DNA of 64,000 bases, from positions 91,100,839 to 91,164,838 of the forward strand of contig NC_053490.1 of the NCBI RefSeq assembly GCF_905171775.1. Direction: 5' to 3'. Both the position numbers and the translations under genes were made by a program. Origin of the DNA: Rana temporaria. Taxonomy: Eukaryota > Chordata > Amphibia > Anura > Ranidae. Shown here one piece after another: positions 11,884 through 22,874 of this stretch; position 1 is the first letter of the stretch; every line of letters begins with the position of its first letter. The notes beneath the pieces are model-generated. The model saw only the letters and a list, made by a program, of their open reading frames with translations. It was not told the origin of the DNA and made no database searches.

Positions 11884-12063
11884 TGGGATTGATCTACTGA
11901 AGGTAAATAAGCTGTCCGCTTTGCAAGAGAAGTTGCACTTTGCAAGGGGATTATCCCCAACCTTTCGTGAATGTGGTGAAATGTCACTTTGCATAAAAAA
12001 TTCCCCAATCACATGCAGGGAAAATAAAAAAAAGTATATTTGCCTTTAGTAAAACTACCCCAT
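11884..12063. mobile_element. Diverged copy of the 1051-1304 MITE
   Basis: Starts TGGGATTGATCTACTGAAGG and ends TTTGCCTTTAGTAAAACTACC. The interior shares the GTTGCACTTTGCAA and ATTCCCCAATCACATGCA type blocks. About 180 bp. Confidence 0.75.
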
Positions 12064-12429
12064 TGCATCAATTCTCAATCAAGGCTGAAACATAAGCCAG
12101 GTTCTTAGGTAAAGCAAACATTCGATGTGCGCCATAATAAAATCAAATGTTAAAAGCACATCCACAAACTTTATGATAAACCCCCTTTCACTAAACGTTT
12201 GAACATATAACCTCATAGTCCTTCAGACTTTTCATATGATATGTTTATTGTAAAGCCTTAAAAAGGAACAGAGGCAGCCATACAGTTTTTGAAATCGAAT
12301 ACCATGCTGCAACTGTGTTGCATTCAGTGGGCAGTAGCATCCGCCAAAAGTAACAGAGGGTATATTTTTACTGAAGCAGAACAATACTGCTGTTGCATGT
12401 GTGAAACTTCACTCAGCTGCCGTGTTATT

Positions 12430-12502
12430 TATTTTAAGAGTGCAAAATCTGGTGCAGCTCTGTATGGAAACCAACCAGCTTCCAAGCTTTTTTTGTCGAA
12501 GC
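12430..12502 (+). mobile_element. Left part of a GATTTACTAAA-type MITE, interrupted
   Basis: AGTGCAAAATCTGGTGCAGC ... CAACCAGCTTCCAAGC is the left half of a MITE whose right half (GAACAAGCTGAAGTTAGAAG ... TTTTAGTAAATC) resumes at 13416. The TTAA element 12507-13411 sits between the halves. Confidence 0.65.
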
Positions 12503-12506
12503 TTAA

Positions 12507-13411
12507 CCACTTACAGACCAGAATATTTTCCCCCCCTTAATGACCAGGCTATTTTTTGCGATACGGCACCGCATCGCTTTAACTGACAATTGTGCGGTCG
12601 TGCAACGCTGTGCCCTTTTTTTCCCGACAAATAGAGCTTTCTTTTGGTGATATTTGATCACCTCTGCGGTTTTTATTTTTGTGCTATAGACAAAAAAGAG
12701 CAACAATTTTGAAAAAAAAACAATATTGTTTACTTTTTGCTATAATGAATATCCCCCCCCCCCCCCCCAAAAAAAAAGAAAAATGTCCTTATCAGTTTAG
12801 GCCCATATATATTCTTCTATGTATTTTTGGTAAAAAATATTGCAATAAGCATATATTGATTGTTTTGCGCAAAAGTTATAGCGTCTAAAATATAGGGGGA
12901 AGATTTATGGAATTTTTATTATTATTATTATTTTTTTACTACTAATAGTGGTGATCTTTTAGTGGGACTGCAACATTGCGACAAACAGATCGGAAACTTT
13001 TGATACTTTTTTGAGACATTCATACAGTGATCAGTGCTATCAAAATGCACTGATTACTGTGTAAATGTCACTGGCAGGGAAGGGGTTAACACTAGGGGAC
13101 GAACAAGGGGTTAAGTGTGTTCCCTGGGAGGTATTTCTAACTATGTGGGGATGGGACTAACTATAGGAGGAGACAGATCGCTGTTTCTAATCGCTAGGAA
13201 CACCAGATCTGTCTCTACTCCCCTGTCAGAACAGGGATCTGTCTGTTTACATTAACAGATGCCCATTCTGGCTCTCGTTCCTGTGATTGCGGGTGGCCAA
13301 TGGACATCGCTGCCACCGGGCACACGCATCGGGTCTCCCATACACCTAAGGTGATTTGCGGGAACGTGCCAACATTCCGCTGTATAACGATGGCAGCTGG
13401 GTGGCAAGTGG
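12507..13411 (+). mobile_element. TTAA-flanked repeat element, 905 bp, nested in a MITE
   Basis: Left flank TTAA (12503-12506); right flank TCAA (13412-13415), a likely mutated TTAA. The ends are CCACTTACAG and GGCAAGTGG. It contains the family blocks TTTTTTGCGATACGGC, TTTCTTTTGGTGATATTTGA and TTTTGCGCAAAAGTTATAGC. No transposase is present, so it is non-autonomous. Confidence 0.7.
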
Positions 13412-13415
13412 TCAA

Positions 13416-13475
13416 TTGAACAAGCTGAAGTTAGAAGCTGTTGTACTCCAGTTTTAGTAAATCTACCCAAGTGCC
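13416..13475 (+). mobile_element. Right part of the interrupted MITE
   Basis: Continues the MITE begun at 12430: TTGAACAAGCTGAAGTTAG to CCAGTTTTAGTAAATCTACC. Joining both halves across one TTAA restores a contiguous element of the 31497-31655 type. Confidence 0.6.
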
Positions 13476-13495
13476 CTAATGAGCCCATCAATAGG

Positions 13496-14440
13496 AGACA
13501 GGAGGTGGTGGAGGGATGGAGACAGGAGTGGGTGGAGGGATGGAGACAGGATGTGATGGAGGGATGGAGACAGGAGGTGGTGGAGGGATGGAGACAGGAG
13601 GTGGTGGAGGGATGGAGACAGGAGGTGGTGGCGGGATGGAGACAGGAGGTGGTGGCAGGATGTAGAAAAGAGGTGATGGCTGGATGGAGAAAGGAGGTGG
13701 TGGTGGGATGGAGACAGGAGATTGTGGTGGGATGGAGACAGAAGGTGGTTGCAGGATGGAGACAAGAGGTAGTGGCGGGATAGAGACAGGAGGTGGTGGT
13801 GGGATGGAGACAGGAGATTGTGGCGGGATGGAGACAGAAGGTGGTTGCGGGATGGAGACAGGAGGTAGTGGCGGGATGGAGACAGGAGGTGGTGGAGGGA
13901 TAGAGACAGGAGGTGGTGGAGGGATGGAGACTGGGGGATGGAGACAGGATGTGATGGAGGGATGGAGACAGGAGGTGATGGAGAGACGGAGACAGGAGGT
14001 GATAGAGAGATCGAGACAGGAGGTGATAGGGTGATGGAGACAGAAGATGATGGAGGGATGGACACAGGAGGTGATGGACGATTGGAGACAGGAGGTGAAA
14101 GAGGGATGGTGTGATGGAGACAGAAAGTGATGGAGGGATGGAGACAGGAGGTGATAGAGGGATAGTGTGATGGAGGTATGGATACAGTAGGTGATAGAGA
14201 AAGAAAGTGATGAAGGGATGGTGTGATGGAGATATGGGGATGGAGGGGTGGAAGGATGGAGACGGGATGTGATGAAGGGATGGTGTGATGGAGACAGGAG
14301 GTGATGGAGACAGAAAGTGATGGAGGGATGGTGTGTGATGGAGGTATGGTGATGGATTTTTGGTGTGATGGAGACAGGTGGTGATGGAAGGATAGAGACA
14401 GGGGGCGATGGAGGGATGCTGTGATGGAGACAGAAGGTCT
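13496..14440. repeat. Minisatellite, about 24-bp unit GATGGAGACAGGAGGTGGTG-
   Basis: About 40 imperfect copies of a unit GATGGAGACAGGAGGTGGTG plus GAGG, more degenerate after 13990, where shorter GATGGTGTGATGG variants enter. Strand composition is strongly skewed (purine-rich plus strand). Open frames of 200 and 344 codons on the minus strand (Pro/Ser/Val/Ile repeats) arise from the array and are not a gene. Confidence 0.95.
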
Positions 14441-14518
14441 TTAGAATTGGGGAAATTGTGGTGATCCTAGTAGCTACCAGGGATTTCCTCTCACTTTCTG
14501 TGGTGGAACAGAAATGAA

Positions 14519-15469
14519 CCACTTAAGACCCGGACCATTATGCAGGTTAAGGACCTTGCCCCTTTTTGCGATTCCGTACTGCGTCGCTTTAACTTACAAT
14601 TGCGCGGGCATCCTTTTTTCCCCACAAATAGAGCTTTCTTTTGGTGGTATTTGATCACCTCTACGGTTTTAATTGTTTGCGCTATAAACAAAAATAAAGC
14701 AACAATTTTGAAAAAAAAATCTATATTTTTTACTTTTTGCTATAATAAATATCCCCAAAAAATATATAATTTTTTTTTTCCCTCAGTTTAGGCCGATATG
14801 TATTCTTATACTTATTTCTGGTAAAAAAGATCACAATAAGCGTTTATTGATTGGTTTGCGCAAAAGTTATAGCGTTTACAAAATAGGGGATAGTTTTATG
14901 GCATTTTTATTAATATTTTTTTTTACTAGTAATGGTGGCGATCAGCGATTTTTTTCGTGACTGCGACATTATGGCGGACACATCGGACACTTTTGAAACA
15001 TTTTTGGGACCATTGTCATTTTCACAGTGAAAAGTGCTATAAAAATGCACTGAATACTGTGAAAATGACAATGACAGTAAAGGGGTTAACCACTAGGTGG
15101 CGCTAAGGGGTTAAGTGTGCCCTAAGGGAGTGATTCTTACTGTAGGGGGTGTGGCTGTAGGATTGACGTGATGTCACTGATGTAGACGTGACGTCACTGA
15201 TTTCCCTATATCAGGGAACAGACGATCAGTATCACTGCCACAGAGAAGAACGGGAATGTTGTGTTTACACACATCTCCCCCCATTCTTCAGCTCCTGTGA
15301 CCCAATCGTGGAACACCGGCGGCGATCGGGTCCGCGGGTCCCGCGGGCGCGGTCACGGAGCTTCAGACAGGGTCGCATGACCCACGGCTGGGCTCTTAAA
15401 GGCGACGTACAGGTACGTGCCTGTGCCCAGCTGTGCCATTCTGCCGACGTATATCGTGTCCTTAAGTGG
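14519..15469 (+). mobile_element. TTAA-flanked repeat element, 951 bp
   Basis: Flanked by TGAA (14515-14518, mutated TTAA) and TTAA (15470-15473). Ends are CCACTTAAG / CTTAAGTGG inverted repeats. It shares blocks with 12507-13411 and 59888-60828 and ends in a GC-rich part (GGCGATCGGGTCCGCGG). No transposase. Confidence 0.75.
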
Positions 15470-15584
15470 TTAAGGGGAAATCTCTCCAGTTGGTGACAAA
15501 AACTGATGGGCTAAATACTCCACCCTTACTATATAAACAAAACTTTTGTAAAATCCAAGTAAAAACATGGCTGTTGGGAATCGT

Positions 15585-15860
15585 GTCTACCGAAGAGAGT
15601 GCTGTGAGAGTTGCATGTTGCTAGAGAGACAGTGCTGTGAAAGTTGCATGTCACCAGAGAGAGTGCTGTGAGAGCTGTATTCTACTGAAGAGAGTGTTGT
15701 GAGAGTTGCATGTTGCCAGAGAGAATGTTGTGAGAGCTATATGCTACAAAAGAGAGTGCTGTAAGAGCTGCATGTTGCCAGAGAGAGTGCTGTGAGAGTT
15801 GCATGTTGCCAGAGAGAGTGCTGTGAGAGCTGTATGTTACCGAAGAGAGTTCTGTAAGAG
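15585..15860 (+). repeat. Minisatellite, about 30-bp unit, left part
   Basis: Units of the form GAAGAGAGTGCTGTGAGAGC plus TGTATGCTAC, about nine copies. The array continues at 17044 after the solo LTR, so it was once continuous. Confidence 0.95.
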
Positions 15861-17043
15861 TGTAACAGCTCTGGTGAACGGAGTGAACCACAACTGCGGT
15901 TAGCAAGGATTTCAATGCACTTTTTTATGTGAGAATTCAGTATTGGACCCCAGACGTCACTCCACACAAACAGGAGTTTGGGGGTTCTCTACATCATCTC
16001 TGTCTCACATACAGAAAGGCGTTGAGCTACTAAGGATGGAAGCATTACAACATGCGACCAGAGCTTAGCGTTTAAAATACACTTTAAAGATTCCAATGCA
16101 CCTCTATATGCAAGTGATTATCAGTACGGGACCCCAGGCGTCACTCCACGTAAACAGGAGTTTGGGGGGGGGGGTTCTCTACATCATATCACTTAAACAT
16201 ACAGAGATGTATTAGGCCACTAAGGGAGTTGGTATGAAATACCATCAACCCTTAGCATAGAAAAGTTAGAGCGAACATGTTCAACAAGTTAGGGCAAGGC
16301 CCATAAGCAAATAGCACTTATGTCAAGCACGTAGTAAATAGGAGTTGTAGAGACAACTAATAGTTACATATAAGAGGCAATATAGCTCAGGTAATAATAG
16401 TTGCATATGAGAGGCAAATATATCTCAGGTAATTTGAGAGTAGAGGTCCCTTTAAGATATTCCTTATCAAGCAGTCATAAGCACAACAGTGTATCGCAAG
16501 TAGTATGTTAATAGCCACAAGTCATAATAGATATCAGCAATTGTTTTAGGTGGAAAGTATGCAGCAGTTTAGCAGCAGCAGTATAGAACTACAAGTGACA
16601 CAATTGCTACTTATCCGTTTGCAGGGCTTCAGTGTAGCAACAAGGGATTCCGCAGTGTAGGGTGTCAGCAAGGAAGGTCTCAAAGGTTGTCCCTGGCAAC
16701 GACAGTCTGTTGCAGAAAATGTAATAGCATTGATGCAGGAGTTGCAGGCTGGTCAAAGTTTCAGCATGGGGAACGATGGCACCATTGGTTGTAGCATGGC
16801 CGAGCTACGGCTGACAATAATAGAATGGTGTGCAGTCAGCACACCGCTCTGTTTAAAGGATAAGGGCAGGTGCCGTGCATTAGCACTGATTCAAAGAGAA
16901 GCGCCGTATGCTGCGGCGCACTTCTGCGTTCCACGGTGGAACGCGCGCGGCGAAGGGCGATGACGTCATCGTGCGGTCACCGTAATGCGTTCCAGCTTGG
17001 AAAGCACTACAAGAAAGAGAAGGCCCGAGGAGCGCCTGTTACA
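15861..17043. mobile_element. Solo LTR, copy A (1,183 bp)
   Basis: Starts TGTAACAG and ends CTGTTACA, the TG...CA form of a retrotransposon LTR with 8-bp inverted termini. Flanks are AAGAG and GAGAG, consistent with a 5-bp target duplication carrying one substitution. The insertion splits the 30-bp minisatellite. A second copy of the same LTR lies at 36192-37541. No internal gag/pol sequence adjoins either, so both are solo LTRs. A 5-bp duplication is compatible with Gypsy, Copia or BEL types; orientation is not known. Confidence 0.85.
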
Positions 17044-17545
17044 GAGAGTTGCCTGTTGCCAAAGAGAGAGAGTGCTGTGAGAGTTGCATGTCACCAGAGA
17101 AAGTGCTGTGAGAGCTGTATTCTACTGAAGAGAGTGCTGTGAGAGTTGTATGTTGCCATAAAGAGTGCTGTGAGAGCTGTATGCCACCAAAGAGAGTGCT
17201 GTGAGATTTGCTTTGCACCAGAGAGAGTGCTGTGAGAGCTGTATTCTACTGAAGAGAGTGCTGTGAGAGTTGTATGTTGCCATAAAGAGTGCTGTGAGAG
17301 CTGTATGCCACCAAAGAGAGTGCTGTGAGAGCTGCATGTTGCCAAAGAGCATGCTATGAGAGCTGTATCCCACTAAAGAGAGTGCTGTGAGAGCTGCATG
17401 TTGACAGAGAGAGTGCTATGAATGCTACATGCTACAATAGAGAGTACTATGGGAGCTGCATGTTGGTGGAGAAGATGCCGTGGGAGGCTGGGAGCTATAT
17501 GTTATGGAAGATAGTGTTGTAAAAGAGCCATGAGAGTGCTGTAAG
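17044..17545 (+). repeat. Minisatellite, about 30-bp unit, right part
   Basis: About sixteen units of AGAGAGTGCTGTGAGAGC plus a 12-bp variable part. A larger block is duplicated: 17102-17203 is repeated at 17222-17323 with few changes. The last units (17440-17545) are degenerate. Confidence 0.95.
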
Positions 17546-17650
17546 AGCTTCATGTTAATGACATGACGTTGCACAGAACCTGATAGAGACACTGGAAACA
17601 CTGGAAATCAATCAGCTGGGGAGATTACTTTAAGCCGGGGCAGATTACTT

Positions 17651-17653
17651 TAA
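17651..17653. other. Left TAA target-site duplication of Harbinger 1
   Basis: TAA immediately before GGCCGGGTACTCACGACC. The same TAA follows the right end at 26119-26121. A 3-bp TWA duplication is the PIF/Harbinger signature. Confidence 0.85.
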
Positions 17654-17685
17654 GGCCGGGTACTCACGACCAAACATGTTCGCTG
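17654..17685 (+). repeat. Left terminal inverted repeat of Harbinger 1
   Basis: GGCC, three bases that differ between the ends, then the 19-base block TACTCACGACCAAACATGT shared with the right end, then GCTG after two variable bases. Confidence 0.85.
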
Positions 17686-17805
17686 GAAATGTCCGACGGG
17701 CTGTTTCCGGCGTACAAGGCTGTTTTTTCATTTGGCCCGCTGGCTTGTACACACCAGCGGACCATATTTCCCTGCGGACCTGAACGCGTGCACGTAATCC
17801 ACGTT

Positions 17806-17820
17806 TGACGTCACTATAAA
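17806..17820 (+). promoter_or_regulatory. Transposase core promoter: CRE palindrome next to a TATA box
   Basis: TGACGTCA at 17806-17813 is a perfect cAMP-response-element type palindrome, followed one base later by TATAAA at 17815-17820. The site is 320 bp upstream of the transposase ATG and 150 bp inside the left end. A match to a consensus is seen; use as a promoter is inferred. Confidence 0.6.
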
Positions 17821-18140
17821 GGGAAAGGCCAAAGTAAATGGCGACGCCCTCTGTTCCGCTTTTGCTAGTTACGGCTTTGCTCGTGTTAGTGAAGGTTTGG
17901 TTAGAGCTGATTCGCGCTTCTCGGTCTCCAGGCTTTAGCAGGTAGTATTTTCTCGTTCAGTGCGTGTGCTTGTGGGTACGTAGTTGGCATTCGGGTACAG
18001 GCGTGCAGTTCGTTCTGCTTTGCAGATTCGTACTGTGCGTTCGTATCTGTGTGTTGTGCGTTCTTTGCAGGTACCGCTGGATTTGATTGTGCTTTCTGTT
18101 GGAGTGTGTTCTTGACTGACCAGCCGGCCGGTTTGAAGCC

Positions 18141-19850
18141 ATGATGGAGCAGCAGCGTCAATTTTCGCGAGTTGGTGCTGTTTATGGGATGGCTGCTGGA
18201 TATGTTCATTATTCCAGTACTTTGGCCAGAAACAGGGGGCGGAGGCGTTTCTGGACCAAGAATTGGTTGTGCCAGCGTGACCAGTTCTCACATATGCCTC
18301 TGCTTAGGGAAATCCAGGAGAATAATCCTAATGACTATAGGAATTTTCTCCGCATGACGGACCCCGTATTCAACAGTCTGCTGGAACTTCTGTCCCCCTA
18401 TATCATGAGGCAGGACACTGTGATGCGCCAAGCCATCACGGCCGAGCAGAGGCTTATTGCCACGTTGCGGTACCTGGCGACTGGGAGGAGCCTGCAGGAC
18501 CTCAAGTTCTTGACAGGCATCTCTCCGCAGGCGCTTGGGGTCATCATACCGGACACGTGTGCTGCCATCATCAAAGTTCTGCACGAGGAGTATATTAAGG
18601 TAAGTTCCCTCATTTGAACCTCACAATGTGTCTTTAATAATGTTGGCAACTAACTTTTTATTTTATTCCCAGATATGCTGTGTGTTTAACTAACGTTCCA
18701 TTTTCTCCCTAGGCATGTTGATATCAGCTTTTACATGTTCTTTTTATTTTGGCCTACCTTCATCTTTGGATCTTACCCAATATTAACCTGTCCAGCATGC
18801 TATCTTCGGGCCAACCCCCACCTTGCCACTTTATATATTTTGGGTTTTGTTTTCTAAAAACAGTTTAAACACCCCCCACCCCCCTTAAAAGTGTTTTTGT
18901 CCCCATCAGAGGGCTGTGGAGTCTCTTATTAATTAAGTGGGCCTATCTATTTGTGCCTCGAAATTCTCCCTTCATAATTTACAAATGCTATTTTAAAAAT
19001 GTAAAGTTGCACAAGGATGCTTGTAGGATTATGTTTGCTATGTTTATGTGCCAAAGTACTAAATCTCTTTTTTTGTTTGTCCCCACAGCTACCCTCCACA
19101 CCACAGGAATGGCAGTCTGTGGCTTCCCAATTTGCCGAGCGGTGGGATTTTCCTAACTGCGGTGGAGCAATAGATGGGAAACACGTCCGCATTGTGCCCC
19201 CACCCCACTCGGGGTCCTACTATTATAATTACAAGGGTTATCATAGTATCGTGTTGATGGCGGTGGTGTCGGCACAGTATGAGTTTCTATATGTGGACGT
19301 GGGGAAGAACGGCCGGATGTCAGATGGGGGAGTGTTCTCACGGACTGATTTCTATGATCGTCTCCAAACTGGTGGTCTGGCATTGCCACCAGATGAAGAT
19401 AATGTGGAAGGACTTCCGTTTGTGTTCCTAGCGGACGAGGCTTTCGGGCTTGGACCTCACCTAATGCGGCCTTTTCCCCAGAGGACCCTCACCTTAGAGA
19501 GGAAGGTGTTCAATTTTCGGTTGTCCAGGGCTCGGAGGGTAGTCGAGAATGCCTTTGGGATCCTCTCCAACCGGTTCCGCCTGTTCCTGACATCGATACA
19601 TTTGGCGGAATATAAATTGAACACCATTATATTTGCCTGCTGCATTTTGCACAATTTTCTACGCAGGCACTCCCAGACGTACCTAGCCCCCATGGGCTCT
19701 GAGGCAGGACTACCCTCAGAGAACATTCCTGGCCTGGACACTGGTCGCGCTGGCTTGGCCCCCCAATCTGCTCGTGAGGTACGCGACAAATATGTTGAGT
19801 ACTTCATGGGTCGGGGGGCCATTGCTATGCCAGATCATATTTCTTTCTAA
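18141..19850 (+). CDS. Harbinger DDE transposase (HARBI1-like), two exons, intact
   Basis: Exon 1 is 18141-18599 and exon 2 is 19089-19850. The intron is bounded by AAG|GTAAGT and CCCCACAG| and is in phase 0; joined, they give 406 aa without a stop. The ATG at 18141 sits in AAGCCATGA and precedes the conserved start of the family. Residues about 70-150 form the helical N-terminal region typical of HARBI1-like nucleases. The catalytic triad is visible: Asp182 in GAIDGKHV, Asp232 in NGRMSDGG and Glu306 in RRVVENAFGIL, followed by the conserved NRFR and CCILHNFL motifs near the C terminus. The family cuts and pastes Harbinger elements at TWA sites in the nucleus and usually needs a Myb-like partner. 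The poly(A) signal is at 19885. The intact frame suggests recent activity; this is an inference. Confidence 0.93.
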
Positions 19851-19884
19851 TTCGGCCCCCAAAGAAAGGAATATTCTCAGAACT

Positions 19885-19890
19885 AATAAA
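19885..19890 (+). terminator. Poly(A) signal of the transposase gene
   Basis: AATAAA 35 bp downstream of the stop codon. Convergent transcription from the Myb-like gene ends about 1.3 kb further on. Confidence 0.6.
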
Positions 19891-20316
19891 TAATTAGACC
19901 ATTGGACTTTATACAGTTGTTTGTCATTACTGCTTTTTCTCTATTTTTCTGTCTTCCAGGTTCTCTCAAAAAATAGTGCACTTCTAGTGCCAAATTTACT
20001 TACTCAGATGTATTAACTAACCACATTTGCACATTATTCACTCATCTACAAACTGGGTATTCAGTCTAGAAATAAGAAGCCACTCATGTTTCTGCTTTTG
20101 ATGTCACAACTCTATTTTTTTATTGTAGTCATTTTTCTACAAGAAATGTGTATTTTTTGGCAGAAAACATTTTTGACTAATATTTTTGAGAAAATATTGG
20201 CTTACAATTTTTAGTTTTTTTTCTTTATTGACAGTGATTAGCAAGAATACAGATCGAAACACAATGTAAGAATAATTTCACTGAAACTATACGCCAGTAT
20301 TTTTTGGCTTGTCTCC

Positions 20317-20328
20317 TATATATCTATA

Positions 20329-20406
<78 letters not shown>
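20317..20406. repeat. (TA)n microsatellite, about 90 bp
   Basis: Nearly pure TA dinucleotides inside Harbinger 1, 3' of the transposase gene. Confidence 0.95.
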
Positions 20407-20409
<3 letters not shown>

Positions 20410-20844
20410 TTCTAAACATATATTTTTTCTACTTTTGTTCAAAAGTAAAGGTTTTCTTTATTTTGTTTTTCAATAACCCAGAATAATGTATATGTTTATT
20501 TTTTTGGGTTATATTTTCATTTTTTTTTATTTTTTGGTTATAAAAAAATTTTTATTTGTTAGAAGACATTTATTTACATTTAGAAATGTTTGGGTATTGT
20601 TTTTCTCCAAAAATATTTTTTGCTTTGTATTTGTTTGTGTATATTATTTATAAAAAATTTTGAACACAACAAAAAATTATTACATTTTTTATAGAGAATT
20701 AGTTAACTTATATCTTTAGGTGAGATTTCTTGTTCGTTTTGTGATCTGAAACTGTAAACATTTACAAACAAAAAAAGATCAACACCAAACAAAAATATAA
20801 AAAAATAACAGCAGTCAGTCATGGATGGTGTGCTTTCACACTGG

Positions 20845-21106
20845 AACACGCCAAAATTTCAAAATGCACACATTCAGTGAAAATTCGCAAAATGTCATTG
20901 GTTAAACAGACAAATGGCCACATGTGCTATCTGACATCATGGGTGATCAATGTCTGTGTTTTGTGGGAGCAAACCCTTCTTCCTCTCAACTACTTGAGGA
21001 TCGAGGAGGGGTTTGTACCCACAAAGCACAGACAATAGATATTCTGTGATGGCAGATAGCACATATTGGCACACTGTGCATGCATTTTGAAATTTTGGCG
21101 TATTAT
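20845..21106. repeat. Foldback inverted repeat between the convergent Harbinger genes
   Basis: The left arm from ACGCCAAAATTTCAAAATGC is matched in inverted form by GCATTTTGAAATTTTGGCGT at the right end. Further in, the arms share GTGCTATCTG, ATGTCTGTG and TTTGTGGG with a few indels, and a short loop lies around 20990-21000. It lies between the 3' ends of the transposase and Myb-like genes. It could be a degenerate nested MITE or a bidirectional transcript-ending structure. Confidence 0.7.
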
Positions 21107-21181
21107 AAAGTACAAAAATAAAAAAATTGTTGTGTGGGCGGGGGATGGGCGGGGGATGGGCGGGGGATGGGCTTTTGTGTT

Positions 21182-22874
21182 TCAGTCTTTGACACGACCC
21201 ATCATGTCAATGATATTTTTGTAATTCTGTTCGATGACTAGCATCCTTTGGCGCATGTTGTCCATTTCCGTGCTGCACTCTGAAATGACATTTCGCACAT
21301 TCTGCTCCATGACTAGCATCCTTTCCCGCATATTGTCCATTTCCGTGCTGCACTCCATTACTTGCTGTACAATTATTGAAGCACTTGCACGTGAAAAATG
21401 TGCTACACCATCTTCATCCCCTAAAAACAAACAAATTGGCATTCAAAATATGTAAATAGTTTCCGGCCTATCTGCATATGTTTGGCCCTATTAATGTTGG
21501 GGTGACACTGACCTGATGGCCTGATAATTTCGACATCCCCTATTTCTTCATCTTCTATCACTCCTCCTTCTTCCACCACCTCAGCCTCATCCTCCACGAC
21601 TCCTCCATCTTCTTCCAGAACTCCTTCTTTATCCATCACTACCCCTTCAAAATCACGCAATTCTGCTTCGTCAAGTTCCGCCTCATCTTCCCCGAATTCT
21701 AAATCCAGAGTTAAGTCTTCCTCCTCTCTTCCTTCCACATCCTCCTCTCTTCCTTCCACATCCTCCTCTCTTCCTTCCACATCCTCCTCTCTTCCTTCCA
21801 CAGCCTCCTCCTCCTCAACATGTGTAGGTGTTTGATTTTGGGGGTGTCTGGCCCTCTCTGCCTCCTCCAATTGCTGGCGTCTTCTTTCCCCTATAAGAAA
21901 TAAGAAAAACCAAAAGGTATACTCATCAGCACACTGATATAGGATATCATAAATCGCACACATTGCATAGACGATACATTTATGATGATTTTTGTTTGTT
22001 TATTCTTTCAGCAATCCTCAATTTTTGGCGTAGTTCTAGGCCAAGCTCTGATCCTGCCCCTTTTTTGCAAAGAAGTGACACAAATGGATGTCCCCCCAAA
22101 ACATTAATTCTCGTCGACCCTCCAAATAAATATCCTTTGATTGTTGAGACACAGGTGCTTTGCATTTCCAGATGTTAAAACATCAGCTTTATTTGCATTT
22201 TGGAGAATGAATCTTGTTTGCCTGTCACATTCACTCAATTTAATTTATGTGATTTTGCTATTCAACAATGTTGGAAGACAAAGTTTGTGGCCAGTCAGCC
22301 ATGTCCAGGTGTGTTGTTCCTTGACTCACCTCGTTTTTTTTCAAAACAATGTCATATTACGCGTGTTTACTATTTCACAAAATTTGTTAAAGGTTGTTAT
22401 TTTACATAAACACAATACAGTATCTACACGTGTTCAAAAGTATAAGCATGCCAAGGAGGCAGATGTCAAAAAAGACATGTCAACACATTATTGCAGACAT
22501 TCCCCCCCCCCCTTAAATAATATGGACTTACTTTTACGCAGAATTTTGAGGATCTTCTTCATGTGATGTGGCTCCCTCAATTTTAAATCGGACCAACGCT
22601 TCCTGAGTTGCTCCTTGGACCTGGTGACACCAAACATTCTCCTCATTCTCCTTGCCACCTTGTCCATTATGTGTGACTTTCTACGGTTTGGTGTTTTGTA
22701 GGGCCCACATTCACCATCATAATCCTTCCTCCTCATGATGTAAACCAACTCCACCATTTCTTCGAAAGCCATATTAGTGGCTTTATATCTTTTGGGCCTG
22801 GATCGGGACGGTCCTGCCTCTGTCCCTTCACTTGCGCCATGAGAGCTCCGTGCCCGCTCGTGTGACATCGCCAT
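21182..22874 (-). CDS. Harbinger Myb/SANT-like accessory protein, three exons, intact
   Basis: Minus-strand exons are 22874-22532, 21890-21513 and 21420-21182. The introns carry A|GTAAGT...TATAG| and CAG|GTCAGT...TTTTAG|, both phase 1. The lengths 343+378+239 sum to 960 nt, giving 319 aa and a stop. Residues about 30-100 form a Myb/SANT-like DNA-binding domain, with the family hallmark KRWSDLK. The middle is very acidic, with four tandem EGREEDV-type heptads coded by a 21-bp repeat (21720-21800). The C-terminal exon holds two copies of a CSTEMDNMR(E/Q)RMLV unit that look like coiled coil. The ATG is in AAAGATGGC. In studied Harbingers this partner binds the transposon ends and carries the transposase into the nucleus; for this copy that role is inferred from the element. 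Confidence 0.9.

Noticed and set aside
13488..14522. Open frames of 344 and 200 codons on the minus strand, rich in Pro, Ser, Val and Ile
   Set aside because: They lie wholly in the 24-bp minisatellite, whose unit is a multiple of three and lacks stops. Several frames are open at once.
17901..18291. Minus-strand frames of 102 and 118 codons
   Set aside because: Antisense to the 5' leader and first exon of the Harbinger 1 transposase.
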